Below are positions 42,292 to 52,879 of a stretch of 64,000 nucleotides of DNA, in pieces. The notes under the pieces are model-generated. The model made no database searches. It had not been told where the DNA came from and saw only the letters and a list, made by a program, of their open reading frames with translations. The stretch is from Apoderus coryli (taxonomy: Eukaryota; Arthropoda; Insecta; Coleoptera; Attelabidae): NCBI GenBank assembly GCA_911728435.2, contig OU452210.1, positions 13,950,001-14,014,000 on the forward strand, in the 5' to 3' direction. Every line of letters starts with the position of its first letter. Position 1 is the first letter of the stretch. A program made the position numbers and the translations under genes.

Positions 42292-43090
42292 TTGTTTTGG
42301 TTGTACCAATGATGATTTAGTGTAATTATACAGAGTTGTATTGTGGAGTAGACGACTTTTATTTTGTTTTGTAACATTAACACTCCTCGTCATAATGGAT
42401 TATTTTTCGAAAAAAAAAAATAAAAAAAAAAAAAATAAATGTTTATTCAAACTACCTTTAACGTAAGTAAAATATGCACAATATTTACAATATAGTTTCT
42501 GAAAATTTTTTGATATTTCTTTATGTTTTAACATATGTAATTTTAAAGTTGTACTGGATGTAGTTTTGTCCGAACAACGTTGACATTCATAGAGACTATA
42601 CGTAATTGTGGCCATTAAGGTTTTATTATCAGGATGAGCATTCGCTATATCATGATCAAGACTCCGTTTGAGTTTAAACTCTTTAGTACACATTGTACAT
42701 ACATATCGTTTATTATTGCTATGAGTTAATAGATGGTCTTTCAAACTACTTTTAATGTAAGTAAAATATGCACAATGTGCACAATATAGTTTTTCAAAAT
42801 CATTTGATATTTCTTTATGTTTTAACATATGCATTTTAAAAGCTGTACTGGATGCACAATGTTGACATTTATAAATTTTATACGTAATTGTGGCCATTAA
42901 GGTTTTATTATCAGAATGAAAATTCACTATATGATGATCAATATCCTGTTTGTTTTTAAATGCTTTACTACACACTGTACAAACATTTGGTCTATTATTG
43001 CTATGAGTTAATAAATGTCGTTTCAACCTCGAGTTAGTGTAAGTAAAATAAGCACTAAGCACAATGGGCACAATACAGTTTCTCAGAATG

Positions 43091-43540
43091 ATTTGATATT
43101 TACAGGTTACAGGTTAATTATATCTATGTCAACTAATATACATTAGAGATGGGTATTATCAGGTTATTCTAAGAATATTAGTGATAGTTAACATCTGTGT
43201 TAAAGATTTCCATTGTTTATAAAGACAATGGTATTTCCTTTGTTTTACGTAGTCAAAGGATTTTGATTCCGATTTTGAATACTCTCACTAGAGCCATAAC
43301 CGTCAGAAAGAGTCAGCTTAAAGTTCTTGACACGTGGTGTAATTGATTTGCGCAGAATACTGACAGGTTCTGATGGTTACGGCTCTTGTGAGAACAGAGG
43401 TTCAAAGGTTCTCTCCACATATATCTAGTAGAGGTCACAAGTAAGCAAAATAGTTGATTACATAAAACATTAGGTAGGTACGTATGTTTTAGAAAAATCG
43501 TGTTTCCAATTTCTTGGTCGATTTATTCAAGGGTAGAACC
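43091..43540. other. Between zinc-finger array and gypsy remnant
   Basis: Near 43265-43410 a phrase with CCATAACCGTCAGAA and its rough inverse TTCTGATGGTTACGG face each other, suggesting another small inverted repeat (about 130 bp). Otherwise nothing. Confidence 0.35.
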
Positions 43541-43549
43541 AACTTATGA

Positions 43550-43965
43550 CAACCTGCAAGAAAGCTACCGCTCGCTAAACGAGAAGAGGCCGAAACGCTT
43601 GTTGGGGATATGGAGAAGGAAGGCGTTATTGAACCTTCAAAGAGTCCGTGGTCCTCACCAGTAGTATTAGTCAAGAAAAAGGATGGAAGAACTCGTTTTT
43701 GTGTAGATTATCGTGAGCTGAACAACGTGACTAAGAAAGATATTGGCAGGTGGAAATGGATCCAAACGACAAAGAGAAAACAGCTTTTTCTGTTGGTTGT
43801 GGCCTGTGGCAATTCAACGTTATGCCTTTTGGATTGTGCAATGCTCCAGCTACATCTGAAATACTAATGGACACCGTTTTGAAGGGAAACGTGTTTGGTT
43901 TACCTCGATGATGTTATCGTGGTTGGAAAATACGTTCGGTGACCACTTACAAAACTTAGAAAAAG
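43550..43965 (+). pseudogene. Ty3/gypsy-type pol (RT) remnant
   Basis: The + strand shows the N-terminal RT signature of an LTR retrotransposon ([20 protein letters not shown], then FCVDYRELN) up to about 43735. An internal deletion follows, and further RT text appears in another frame ([11 protein letters not shown] near 43830, then a YLDDV-like piece near 43900). Deletion, frameshift and missing LTRs make it a relic. Described only; no reconstruction is given. Confidence 0.85.
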
Positions 43966-43969
43966 TATT

Positions 43970-45500
43970 TAGCAGACTCCGAAGTGTATGTATAATAATG
44001 ACCTATTGAAACGTGTTCTTTTGAAACCTGTTTTGTGTTCGATGCACTGCCACTGAGTAAGCTTTAAATGTCAATTTAAACAGCATATATCGATCTCGTT
44101 AAAGAAACGTAAATACCTTTTATTAAAACAAAGCTAGGTATTGTGTTTCTGTTAAATGAAATGACTTGGAACTGAAAAGATTTGAAATTCATATAAAGAC
44201 AAAAAAAAAAACGTTTTATGGTTTTCTGTATTTAATGACCAGTTAATTCAATTAAATATGAAATATACTTTTTTAATTAAGTTTAACCTTTTCAGTTTTT
44301 ACCTGCAATGTTTCTGTTATTGAAGTTTCGATACATTTTTTTCTTTAAATGTCATCTTTGTGCATCCATTTCATCCTATACCCGATGTCCCTCCGGAATC
44401 GATTATATAAATTATATATTTTTTTTATTCTACTTGTAGAAAATTTTATACCTATTTAGAATCGAGAAATAAATATTTTAGGGGATGTGCCGCCCTCGCG
44501 TACGTGGATTGCACGCCCTTGGAAGTATAAATTATAATTAGGTATTTCAATAACGTGCTTATTCTTTTCAAAACCGGCTTATTTTGTTTGAAATGAAATT
44601 CGTATCAGTTTGAAGTTTTTATTATATCACTTGAAATGAGGAATTATATATTTTTTATTACGTCTCTCGAATACTGTTTATTATGATTTCATAAAATAAA
44701 TTCAGTTTCAGCACAAACAGGCATAATACGAGTTTGAATTGAAACATTAATTTAAGCTATCAAACTTTACAAAATGAGGGAAAAAAAACTTTTTAAAGGG
44801 CCGCTCATGTTTTATTCATAGTCATTGTTAATGTTAAGCATTGCTGTACCAGTTCAGCGTTTATTAATAAAGAAATTCTGTGTGTGTGTGACTTTCGTGA
44901 CAAAGAGTTTAGCGATATAAAATAAAACAAAAAATATATTCACTGGGGTATATAAATCTTTCCTATTTCCATTCAAACAGTCATATAGAGAATATAAATA
45001 ATATGCTGCTTTCAAATTCATATATTATTTGGTACGCGTTCTAATTTTTCCTTTAGTTTTCTTTTTTTTTTTTTTGTCAAAGAAATATTGCTTTATAAGA
45101 TTTGCGGAATAATTTTCCATAGAAAATCGCATCAATTTGTCTTGCTCTAGAGCTACATTAGTGGTGCACACACAAGGTTTATATTTTAGAGACACAACTT
45201 CCACATTCAACTAAACTTACTATAAATAATACAATTCAATGGAAATTATTATCAAGAATTCCCAGGCATATTCACATTATATATGAAATTTCGGATGGTC
45301 TCTAAATTCTAGATAAACTGCTTATAACCTTTGGGTCCAAGCTATATATATAATATAATATGTTTACTGTTTACCCCTATAATAGTGACACACATATGGG
45401 GAGTACAGATTAACTTTACTATCATGAGGATCTTACATTTTGATTGTCTTGTTGGGAGTTGGGACAATATTATTAATAACACAGCACTGATACTATTTTA
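43970..45500. other. AT-rich stretch without a gene
   Basis: No gene supported. A small GC-rich exon-like island lies at 44483-44521 (after ATATTTTAG, open as GDVPPSRTWIARPW, then AA|GTATAA). A (TG)n run occurs near 44880. Confidence 0.5.
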
Positions 45501-45503
45501 GAT

Positions 45504-46805
45504 TTGTACTGTATAATATACCATCCATCCAATTTCTCTAAATTATTTGAAGCTGTGCTGTATAACAGAATATGTAATTCCGTACATGGGCAAGTTTCCC
45601 TTAATCAGCATGGGTTTTTCACCGGGAGGTCCACTGCCACTAACCTTGCAATTTTTACTCAGCAAGTGAACGAGGTTGTTGATGGTGGTGGGCAATTTGA
45701 TGTGTTGTATACAGACTTTGCTAAAGCATTTGATCGTTTGGATCACCGAATACTTGTTCAAAAGCTCGATCGATTCGGATTTGATGATGGTTTGAAGTCG
45801 TTAATTACTTCTTATCTTCAGAACAGACTTCAATATGTATATTATAACGCCTATACGTCAGAGAGGTATTGGGCTTTCTCAGGCGTTCCGCAGGGATCCA
45901 ATTTGGGTCCACTGCTTTTTTCAATTTTTATAAATGATCTAAATGATTGTCTGTGTGTAAAACGGTTTTTTTTTGCCGACGATCTTAAGTTGTTCGACCC
46001 TATTACTTCTCATGTAGACTGTCTTCGGTTGCAGGACGATCTGAGAGCTGTGGAACATTGGTGTAACGTTAATAATCTATCGCTCAACGAGAATAAATGC
46101 AAATGTATGACATTCACTAGAAGGAAGAATATTATAAGTTTTCGCTACACGGTTAGTGGAACCGCACTAGCTAGGTGTCTGACTGCTGCTGACCTGGGCG
46201 TGCTTTTCGACTCTAGTCTATCATTTGTGCCTCATGTGGCTGCTAGGACTGGTGAAGCTGTGAGATCCTACGGTTTTATCGTGAGAAGCTGTAGGAGTTT
46301 TCATAGCATTTATGCGTTGAAAGTTTTGTATAACTCTTTTGTGCGTTCGAAGCTCGAATATTGCTCCTTGATTTGGTACCCGATCTATCAGATTCATGTG
46401 TGGAATGTTGACAGTGTCCAAAGAAAGTTTTTGAAATACTTTTCATTTAAGGTAGACGGTATTTATCCTGACAGAGGGATTGAATATACGTTGTTGCTGA
46501 ACAAGTTCAATTTCAAGAGTTTGGAGTTTAGAAGAATGTTTTTTTCTCTAAAATTTTTGTATGATCTTTTACATAATAGAATCGACTGTTTTGAACTCCT
46601 GGCTCAAATAAATTTTAACGTGCCCAGACTTGCCGCCCGCAATCCTTTAACTTTCTACTCTCAGCGCCCTTGCACTAACCTCTATACAAAATCGCCCGTA
46701 TATGTCATGTGTAATAATTTTAATTTGATTTGCGCTGACTGTGATATTTTTAATTGTTCAAGGGAAGCACTTAGGAGGGCTGCTCTGACTGTTTGTGCGT
46801 CGTAG
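45504..46805 (+). CDS. LINE reverse transcriptase (N-truncated, open)
   Basis: About 425 RT codons, open to TAG at 46803-46805. Motifs in order: [60 protein letters not shown], catalytic FFADDLKLF (near 45976), then the thumb with NKCKCMTFTRRK and the C-terminal PVYVMCNNFNLICADCDIFN. The first codons (MYCIIYHPS) belong to flanking DNA, not the element. It lacks finger motifs and endonuclease, so it is not functional. Confidence 0.88.
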   Translation: MYCIIYHPSNFSKLFEAVLYNRICNSVHGQVSLNQHGFFTGRSTATNLAIFTQQVNEVVDGGGQFDVLYTDFAKAFDRLDHRILVQKLDRFGFDDGLKSLITSYLQNRLQYVYYNAYTSERYWAFSGVPQGSNLGPLLFSIFINDLNDCLCVKRFFFADDLKLFDPITSHVDCLRLQDDLRAVEHWCNVNNLSLNENKCKCMTFTRRKNIISFRYTVSGTALARCLTAADLGVLFDSSLSFVPHVAARTGEAVRSYGFIVRSCRSFHSIYALKVLYNSFVRSKLEYCSLIWYPIYQIHVWNVDSVQRKFLKYFSFKVDGIYPDRGIEYTLLLNKFNFKSLEFRRMFFSLKFLYDLLHNRIDCFELLAQINFNVPRLAARNPLTFYSQRPCTNLYTKSPVYVMCNNFNLICADCDIFNCSREALRRAALTVCAS

Positions 46806-46998
46806 TTTCTCTTTTTGTTCTTGTTAATTGTTTAATTAGTGTAGATCAATCATGTTTTACTTTTAATGGATTGCTTATTGTGTTATGTATAATATTTTGT
46901 TTTTTTTTTTTTTGTGGAATTACCTATTGTATTATAATTTTGCTCTGTTAAGGGAGAAATCTGTTGAGCAATAAAGGCTATTATTATTATTATACCTT
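45504..46998 (+). mobile_element. 5'-truncated LINE, second copy of the 6.9-kb type
   Basis: From about 45530 to a tail of TATTATTATTAT at 46978-46994. Encodes the RT from NFSKLFEAVLY to the end. It shares residue-level text with the 6.9-8.75 kb element ([41 protein letters not shown]), but differs at many positions, so it is a sister family. Upstream flank TATACCATCC and downstream TATACCTTCTCC may be remnants of a target duplication. Confidence 0.88.
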
Positions 46999-46999
46999 C

Positions 47000-47440
47000 T
47001 CCAAATACATTTTCTGTGTACGTTACTGATTTTCTGTATTATAGACACGTAATGTAAATAATAAAGCGAACGTTTAAGGAGAGTTTGAAGTTTCCTAACG
47101 GTGATCGTCAAGCCAATAATGAATAGAACGCCTACCTACAAAGTGATTTAACCGGCAGACATGCCACCCCAAATTAAAATAAAATCTCGATTCTCCCACG
47201 CATTCAGAAATATCCCTAACAATATAATATAAAAGTTATTATGTTTTGGGACGGATCCTTGAACGAAGAAAGATTTTATTGTTTTAGCATCAGTATCCTA
47301 TTTGATAATAAGACATTAAAAATGTGTACGTGTACTGCTCTGTTTTTCCAGTGATAAAAATAGTTCTAGTAGTAAAAGGTAGTACCTATACTGAAGTTAA
47401 GTTAAAACAATATAATGGGCTTTGTCGGTGAAGATTATTT
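47000..47440. other. Nothing recognised
   Basis: AT-rich spacer between the LINE and the transposase relic. Confidence 0.5.
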
Positions 47441-47442
47441 TA

Positions 47443-47589
47443 TTAAAAAAGCTTGATGGCGCGATTTATTGGATCATTTTCTCTACCGAATTTTGCTCTA
47501 AATTTCCTAGTTACAACTTGAAAACTTTTGCCATTTTCAAAAAATGTTTTAATAATAAAAACACGTTGTTCCTTCGTGTAACGTTCCAT
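47443..47589 (-). pseudogene. N-terminal fragment of a mariner-like transposase (HTH)
   Basis: ATG at 47589 and MERYTKEQRVFIIKTFFENG, then FQVVTRKFRAKFGREND, the DUF4817-type helix-turn-helix that opens many insect transposases. It then breaks off with a changed PINRAIKLF and a stop. No DDE part nearby. It is of the same type as the relic at 2.4 kb. Confidence 0.75.
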
Positions 47590-47699
47590 ATTAACTAACC
47601 GGAATGTATTTAGAATCTGAAAATAAAAATTTCGAGTAAAAACTACATGTAGAAAAAAAATGGCAGCAAAATTAAAATGATACCTCAATTTTGGACACC

Positions 47700-50600
47700 T
47701 TTTGTGTACAGCGTGTATTTATCGAGAATAATACACCACCGCGAAATAGTTAGTGCTAAATTTCGTTAGAAAATTAGACCATAACAGCTTCAGGAATTCC
47801 ATCATAATAATTTATGTGCTGAAGGGCACATCTCTACTACCAACCAACACTTAATTATAATTCCGCAAGGTTTTATGGCTTTTACCACGGACGCGACGTG
47901 CAAAATAAAATTTATTTTTAATTACATTTTAGCAACTGTTTAACATTACACCGCTATTTTTAGATTTTTTTATTTCATTCACCCCGGAAACAAAGTAACG
48001 GAGAAAAGCATAGGATTCTGTAACGTTGAAAGTTTTTCTTAATCATCTGAAAAGCAAAAGCATTACCTTGATTCACGCGGTTTTACTTAAAAAAAAACAA
48101 TATACATTATGTAGTGGTGTAGACACGGGCTTCATTCAACGAATTAATTTTTTTATAGAGAAAAATAAAATCCGCAGCTGAGCGTGGTGAGAGTTACGCG
48201 AAGTTAATCATAAAAACTTTGCTGTTCGGTAAGATAAGTACATCTTAACTTCAAGAACCGAAAAACAGAAGTAGTACATCAAGATATCAAAGAGTGAAAA
48301 AAAATTTATCTGAAAGGAAAATAAAATAAACGAAAAAATGAGGAAATCATCAGCACAAATGAACACAATTTTAGGCAGCTCAGGCAAAATCACACACACT
48401 TCAACGGTCGTAAATGGAGGAATTATTAATTATATCCGTACCATGGCGTCTTGTTAACGTTGTGATGACTGATATGCCACTGTGATAAGCTGTTTGATAT
48501 ATATTCTAATAACGAACATTAGCGTCGTTTATATAAAAGCCCCCGACGAACACTTCACGTGGTTTGACGCCCAGTTTACCCAGTCGAAAATTATTTGTTG
48601 TTGCAGTGTTTTTGTTGCTTTACAAAACCGTTATTTCAACATGCTTATTCCAAAGAAGTTTACCATTAAGGGTGATTCCTAGATATTTTACTTCAGACTT
48701 CTACTCAATGACCTCACCATTCACGGTAATTGGTTCTTCTACATAATAGAACTGCTCTAGAAACAGAAAAAGTAATGGACAAAACCAACGAAATCTACTA
48801 AACTCGAGAATATAAATTTAAGTTCTCAAGCGTCTAGTTTGCTTCACCTTCTACATGGGCTTTGATTTCACATTAATTTAAAATTATGCCTCATCATATA
48901 TACATTTATGAGATGTTGTATGGCCCTGACAGATTGTTGTTAAAAGTTTCCTCAAAAATCTGCTGCGTATATAATAACATAGGTAGATGATTATAAGATC
49001 ACAAAAGCGAGAGAGTTTTGTTTGAGAAACAGCAAAAAACGGAAGACAAATAAAGACTCCAAGGAGTTTATTCTTTATTAACGTATAACTTCATCTCGAT
49101 GATTTAACCATTATGAAAGGCAAAGCAAACATCTTTTAATTTAACTTATCTGTATTTTTACGTGCCTAAAACTCCGAGACAGTTTTTTAAAATGAATAAA
49201 AGTACGCAAATAAACTTTCTGTTAATTGAAATGTCTTTCAAGAGAAAACTTTACAAAACAGTATTTGCAAAAAGATTTTATGAGAGTAAAGACTCCACAA
49301 ATTGACTTAGCATTTAGCACTAGCAAATGAATCCGGAAATCTATATCTAGATATAATTGAATTTCTAAATCATTTTACTATCTCAAGAGCTCAGCGCCGA
49401 AGGCAAAGGCGACCTTATTATATTGTTTTACATAGTAAACATAAATTATAATATGGAATTACATCATTAAATATTTGATTGAATAATGTTTTTTCCGCAT
49501 TATCCTAAATTTCATTGTGATTATTGTTTAACTATGTTTTCATAATCAAATCAATCCTATGAAATATATTGAATAATACACATAATAATAAATTAATTTC
49601 ATAGTTATTTTGGTTATTATGAATTCTATATTTGAATTTGTATGACCAAGTTTAGAATATTAATAACATATTTCTGTAGATTATTAAAATAGGCATTCAA
49701 AAACAGTATTTGACAATTCCAGTTTATTTATTTAAACATACAACTGACGAGACCGAAAATCCAATTACAAGAACGGTATTGTCGGTTCCACAATAATTCG
49801 TTTACTCCTTAAGTGCGATAAAATTTAAATGACACCCTTACCTTTTGTCTCCGTTATAATAGAGGCTTTTCACATGATATTTTAAACAGATACCTAATAA
49901 AATAGAAATGCAGTTTAGTATATTTCTATGTATTTATGCATATTACAATATTATTAATAATTATGATTAACAAAACTTTAATTAATTTATATCTTTATTT
50001 AATAAAATTAATATTGTGTTTTAAAATGTTTATAACCAACTACACGTACACCCTGTATATGTCCATTAAGTTATTTTGATCAAAGCTCGACCAACGCACC
50101 TAACTCCATTTATAACTGCCCTAAAATACTTATATCGACAGAATTCACTGAAGCAATAAATAGAATTTAACAAGTGTTTATTATCTGCCATACACCATAT
50201 CCATACACCATTACATTCTTATCAATTTCCAGCAGTAGCCCCTCCCACTTTCAGTACCTCAATGAAAAAGGGGTCAAAAAGGAGTATTGCACAGTCTATA
50301 ATTCCGCTTCCACCACCCATTTGACAACGCTAACCCCTGGATTTTGTGAATGAAATGCAACAGCTAGCCGTTTCGTTCAATACTACTACCAGCCATCTAG
50401 ATCTTCTCGAAATGCCACCTCCACAATGCCAACGGCGGGTGACAAACGGCATTACGGGCACCCTTAAAAATATTCACGCTCAATGTGCGGTACACTAAAA
50501 TATTTAACAACAAACAAAAACATAATTGACTTATCGTTAGTCAATTTACTAAGTGTCTTAGTAAGTTTAGAGGAATATGAACTATTAATGTTTTTTTACT

Positions 50601-51890
50601 CTTCCACATAATCACAATTAATATCTATCCTTGTGGAACCCCAGAAAATGTTAACAACACAGGAGACTCTAGCTTCTATCTGATAATAAGCTCTAAAGAC
50701 AACTGCTTAAAATTTTCTGAAAAAAACAATATATTTTCTTTAGGGAATTTCGCGGCTATTTTTTGATGCTGCGCTCCTGGAAATCGATGGGGTTGCTTTG
50801 GTATAACGTTGTTCCTATAAATGTTCCTACACCCCTACACTTTTCCACGTTTTTAATAGATGATCTTCCCTTTCTGTGTTTGTTATGACTGTAAGGTTCT
50901 TTTATTTACATATTTTGTTATTTCTTTACTCTCCCTCGGCTAAAAGGAAAGGAATAACCCTTCCGGCTTTTCAATAAATGTCTGAAACATGAAGAAAATA
51001 AATGTACTCTTTGTCAGAAAAGATATATAGCTTGACTTTAATTAATATTCGGGCTTAATTTAAATTTTAGTGACTGCTAATCTTTAAATAAATGTTACAC
51101 TTAGAATTAGATAAATTAGAAACTATTTCAAAGTGGATACACCGTTTTTATTGTGCAATCGCTCTTTTGGTAACATCCTGTATTCTGCTAGAGTCTAACG
51201 CAACCGATTCCAAATCAATGACCGTGTTTCCTTTTTATTAACAGTTCGAAATGACTTTTGGTTTTATTTCCCCGGTTTTCCGGTATTTTCTCATTTTGAG
51301 AAATGGGTTACCACACCATAGAGAACAAAATTAATACGACCGTTCATATATTGGAGTTAATTTCTGATTTAGTGTTTCTATAGGTTCCTTCTGAAAATTA
51401 ATATAAAATCACTTTGCATTTAAAGTAATCCGTTATTTTGTTGTCGATTCTTCTACAAAATATTTTAGCTTACAAATCAAATGACAGCGGTGCATTGTTA
51501 ATTGATTTACCCCAATACAATACGCTTACGCTCGATATATTCTGAAAACTTTAATTCCATTTCCCTTGTAAAGACGGAACGTCAATTTTATTTGTGATTC
51601 AGTTGCAATAAACGATATTACACCATGGACGACAGTCTTGAAGTTCCTTCAAGCTATTTAAACTAGAGTTATATAATATATCTGCATAGATCGCAATGCC
51701 GCAGTCTAAACCTAGTGTATGATTTTCAGATTGTAGAGGAGAGATTTCAACAGACTACTGCTTCTCACAAAATGAATTTCATATTAAAATTTTTAGGGAT
51801 AATTAAGCTCTGGAATTTTAGGAAATAATACACAGGACTGAGAATGTTAATAATAATAACAGTAAACCATTTATTTGTAGTTTGCAACAG
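47700..51890. other. 4 kb without recognised genes
   Basis: AT-rich. A less AT-rich block at about 50210-50490 (CCCCTCCCAC, ACGGCGGGTGAC) has no open frame of note and could be regulatory or an old repeat. Nothing else supported. Confidence 0.45.
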
Positions 51891-51892
51891 TC

Positions 51893-52466
51893 TGTTACGA
51901 CCGTATCAAAAGTTAAGCAAGCATTATATTAGTAATAATACGTCGCATGTATTTCTGCAACATTAATCAGTGGCTACTCCTAGTTATAGAACAATATCCC
52001 ATAAGAATACACAGCTTTCTATTATTAACTTTTGATACGGTCGTAACAGAAATATAGTAGATACAGCAATGGTAAGTTAACTTTTGATACGGTCGTAACA
52101 GAAATAAGTACTCGTATATATCTGATACGCCCGTATCAAAAGTTATCTCACCACTGGTGTATAACTATATGGATATGTACTAGTATATTTATGTTACGAC
52201 CGTATCCAAAGTTAGTTATAGGACAATGTCCCATAAGAATACATAGCTTTCTATTAGGAACTTACGGTCGTAACAGAAATATACCAGTACATAGGCATGT
52301 AGTTATATTATACAGCAATTGTAAGTTAACTTTTGGTACGGTCGTGACAGAAATAAGTATATATCTGATACGCCCGTACCAAAAGTTATCTCACCACTGC
52401 TGTATAATATAGGTAACTATATGGATATGTACTAGTAGATTTATGTTACGACCGTATCAAAAGTTT
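51893..52466. repeat. Cluster of alternating-orientation 20-bp repeats in two tandem units
   Basis: A 20-mer, TTACGACCGTATCAAAAGTT, or its inverse occurs about nine times: near 51896 (+), 52027 (-), 52079 (-), 52130 (+), 52195 (+), 52258 (-, shortened), 52329 (-), 52370 (+) and 52445 (+). The order gives outward- and inward-facing pairs. The text between also repeats: CCCATAAGAATACA at about 51999 and 52230, and ATGGATATGTACTAGTA at about 52169 and 52420. So two units of about 235-250 bp lie in tandem. No coding potential. Confidence 0.85.
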
Positions 52467-52483
52467 ATACACCCATGGACAAA

Positions 52484-52870
52484 AATATCGAATATTTTGA
52501 TAGTTAAGTTCAATGTAGATATTCCTAATTTTATCGAATATTTGATAGTTAAGTTCAATGTAAATATTCCTAATTTTATTGAATATTTTCAGAGTTAAGT
52601 TCATTCTAGATATTCCAGATTTTAGTTCATTGTAAATGTTCCTAATTTTATCCAATATTTTCATAGTTAAGTTCAATGTAAATATTCCTAATTTTATTGA
52701 ATATTTTCAGAGTTAAGTTCATTCTAGATATTCCTGATTTTAGTTCATTGTAAATGTTCCTAATTTTATCCAATATTTTGATAGTTAAGTTCAATGTAAA
52801 TATTCCTAATTTTATTGAATATTTTCCTTCATTCCTAATTTGATCGAATATTTTGATATTTAAGTATTTA
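52484..52870 (+). repeat. Minisatellite, about 50-bp unit
   Basis: About eight imperfect copies of a unit containing GTTAAGTTCAATGTAAATA and TTCCTAATTTTATTGAATAT, with a higher-order period of about 150 bp (variants with CATTCTAGATATTCC recur). The two - strand frames here (52446-52881) are translations of the repeat, not genes. Confidence 0.9.
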
Positions 52871-52879
52871 TGATAACTC

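Larger units (their letters stand above)
41667..42433 (+). mobile_element. Palindromic retroelement with hammerhead-like motifs inside the zinc-finger array
   Basis: Arms 41667-41880 and about 42155-42380 are inverse copies, ending CTTTTATTTTGTTTTG. The right side continues alone (ATTAACACTCCTC, then ATGGATTATTTTTCG) into an A-rich tail (about 42411-42433). AATAAATGTTT stands at 41656-41666 and again at 42434-42444, an 11-bp target duplication, and the zinc-finger frame resumes across it. The tail and duplication point to retrotransposition. Each arm carries a hammerhead-like core. It is related in layout to the inner palindrome at 16957-17685. It may be a truncated Penelope-like or ribozyme-bearing non-autonomous element; no protein is encoded. 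Confidence 0.8.
41290..43090 (-). pseudogene. C2H2 zinc-finger array, broken
   Basis: Read on the - strand from 43090, a unit of three C2H2 fingers of about 300 bp recurs: a CAYFTY..L..HLLTH finger, a VCTMCxxxFxxxxxLDxHIxxxH finger, and a short CQxC...L..HMLKH finger, joined by NKTLMATITY. Two units and part of a third are open (43071-42440). The array then resumes at about 41668 beyond an inserted element, with stops, frameshifts and lost cysteines (for example YVRREKEK where YVCTMC is expected). No promoter or other domain was seen. Most likely a dead fragment of a tandem zinc-finger gene; it could be a cluster of C2H2 exons, but the breaks argue against function. Confidence 0.75.

Noticed and set aside
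42400..42440. Poly-Phe C-terminus of the zinc-finger frame
   Set aside because: It is the A-rich tail of the inserted element read on the other strand.
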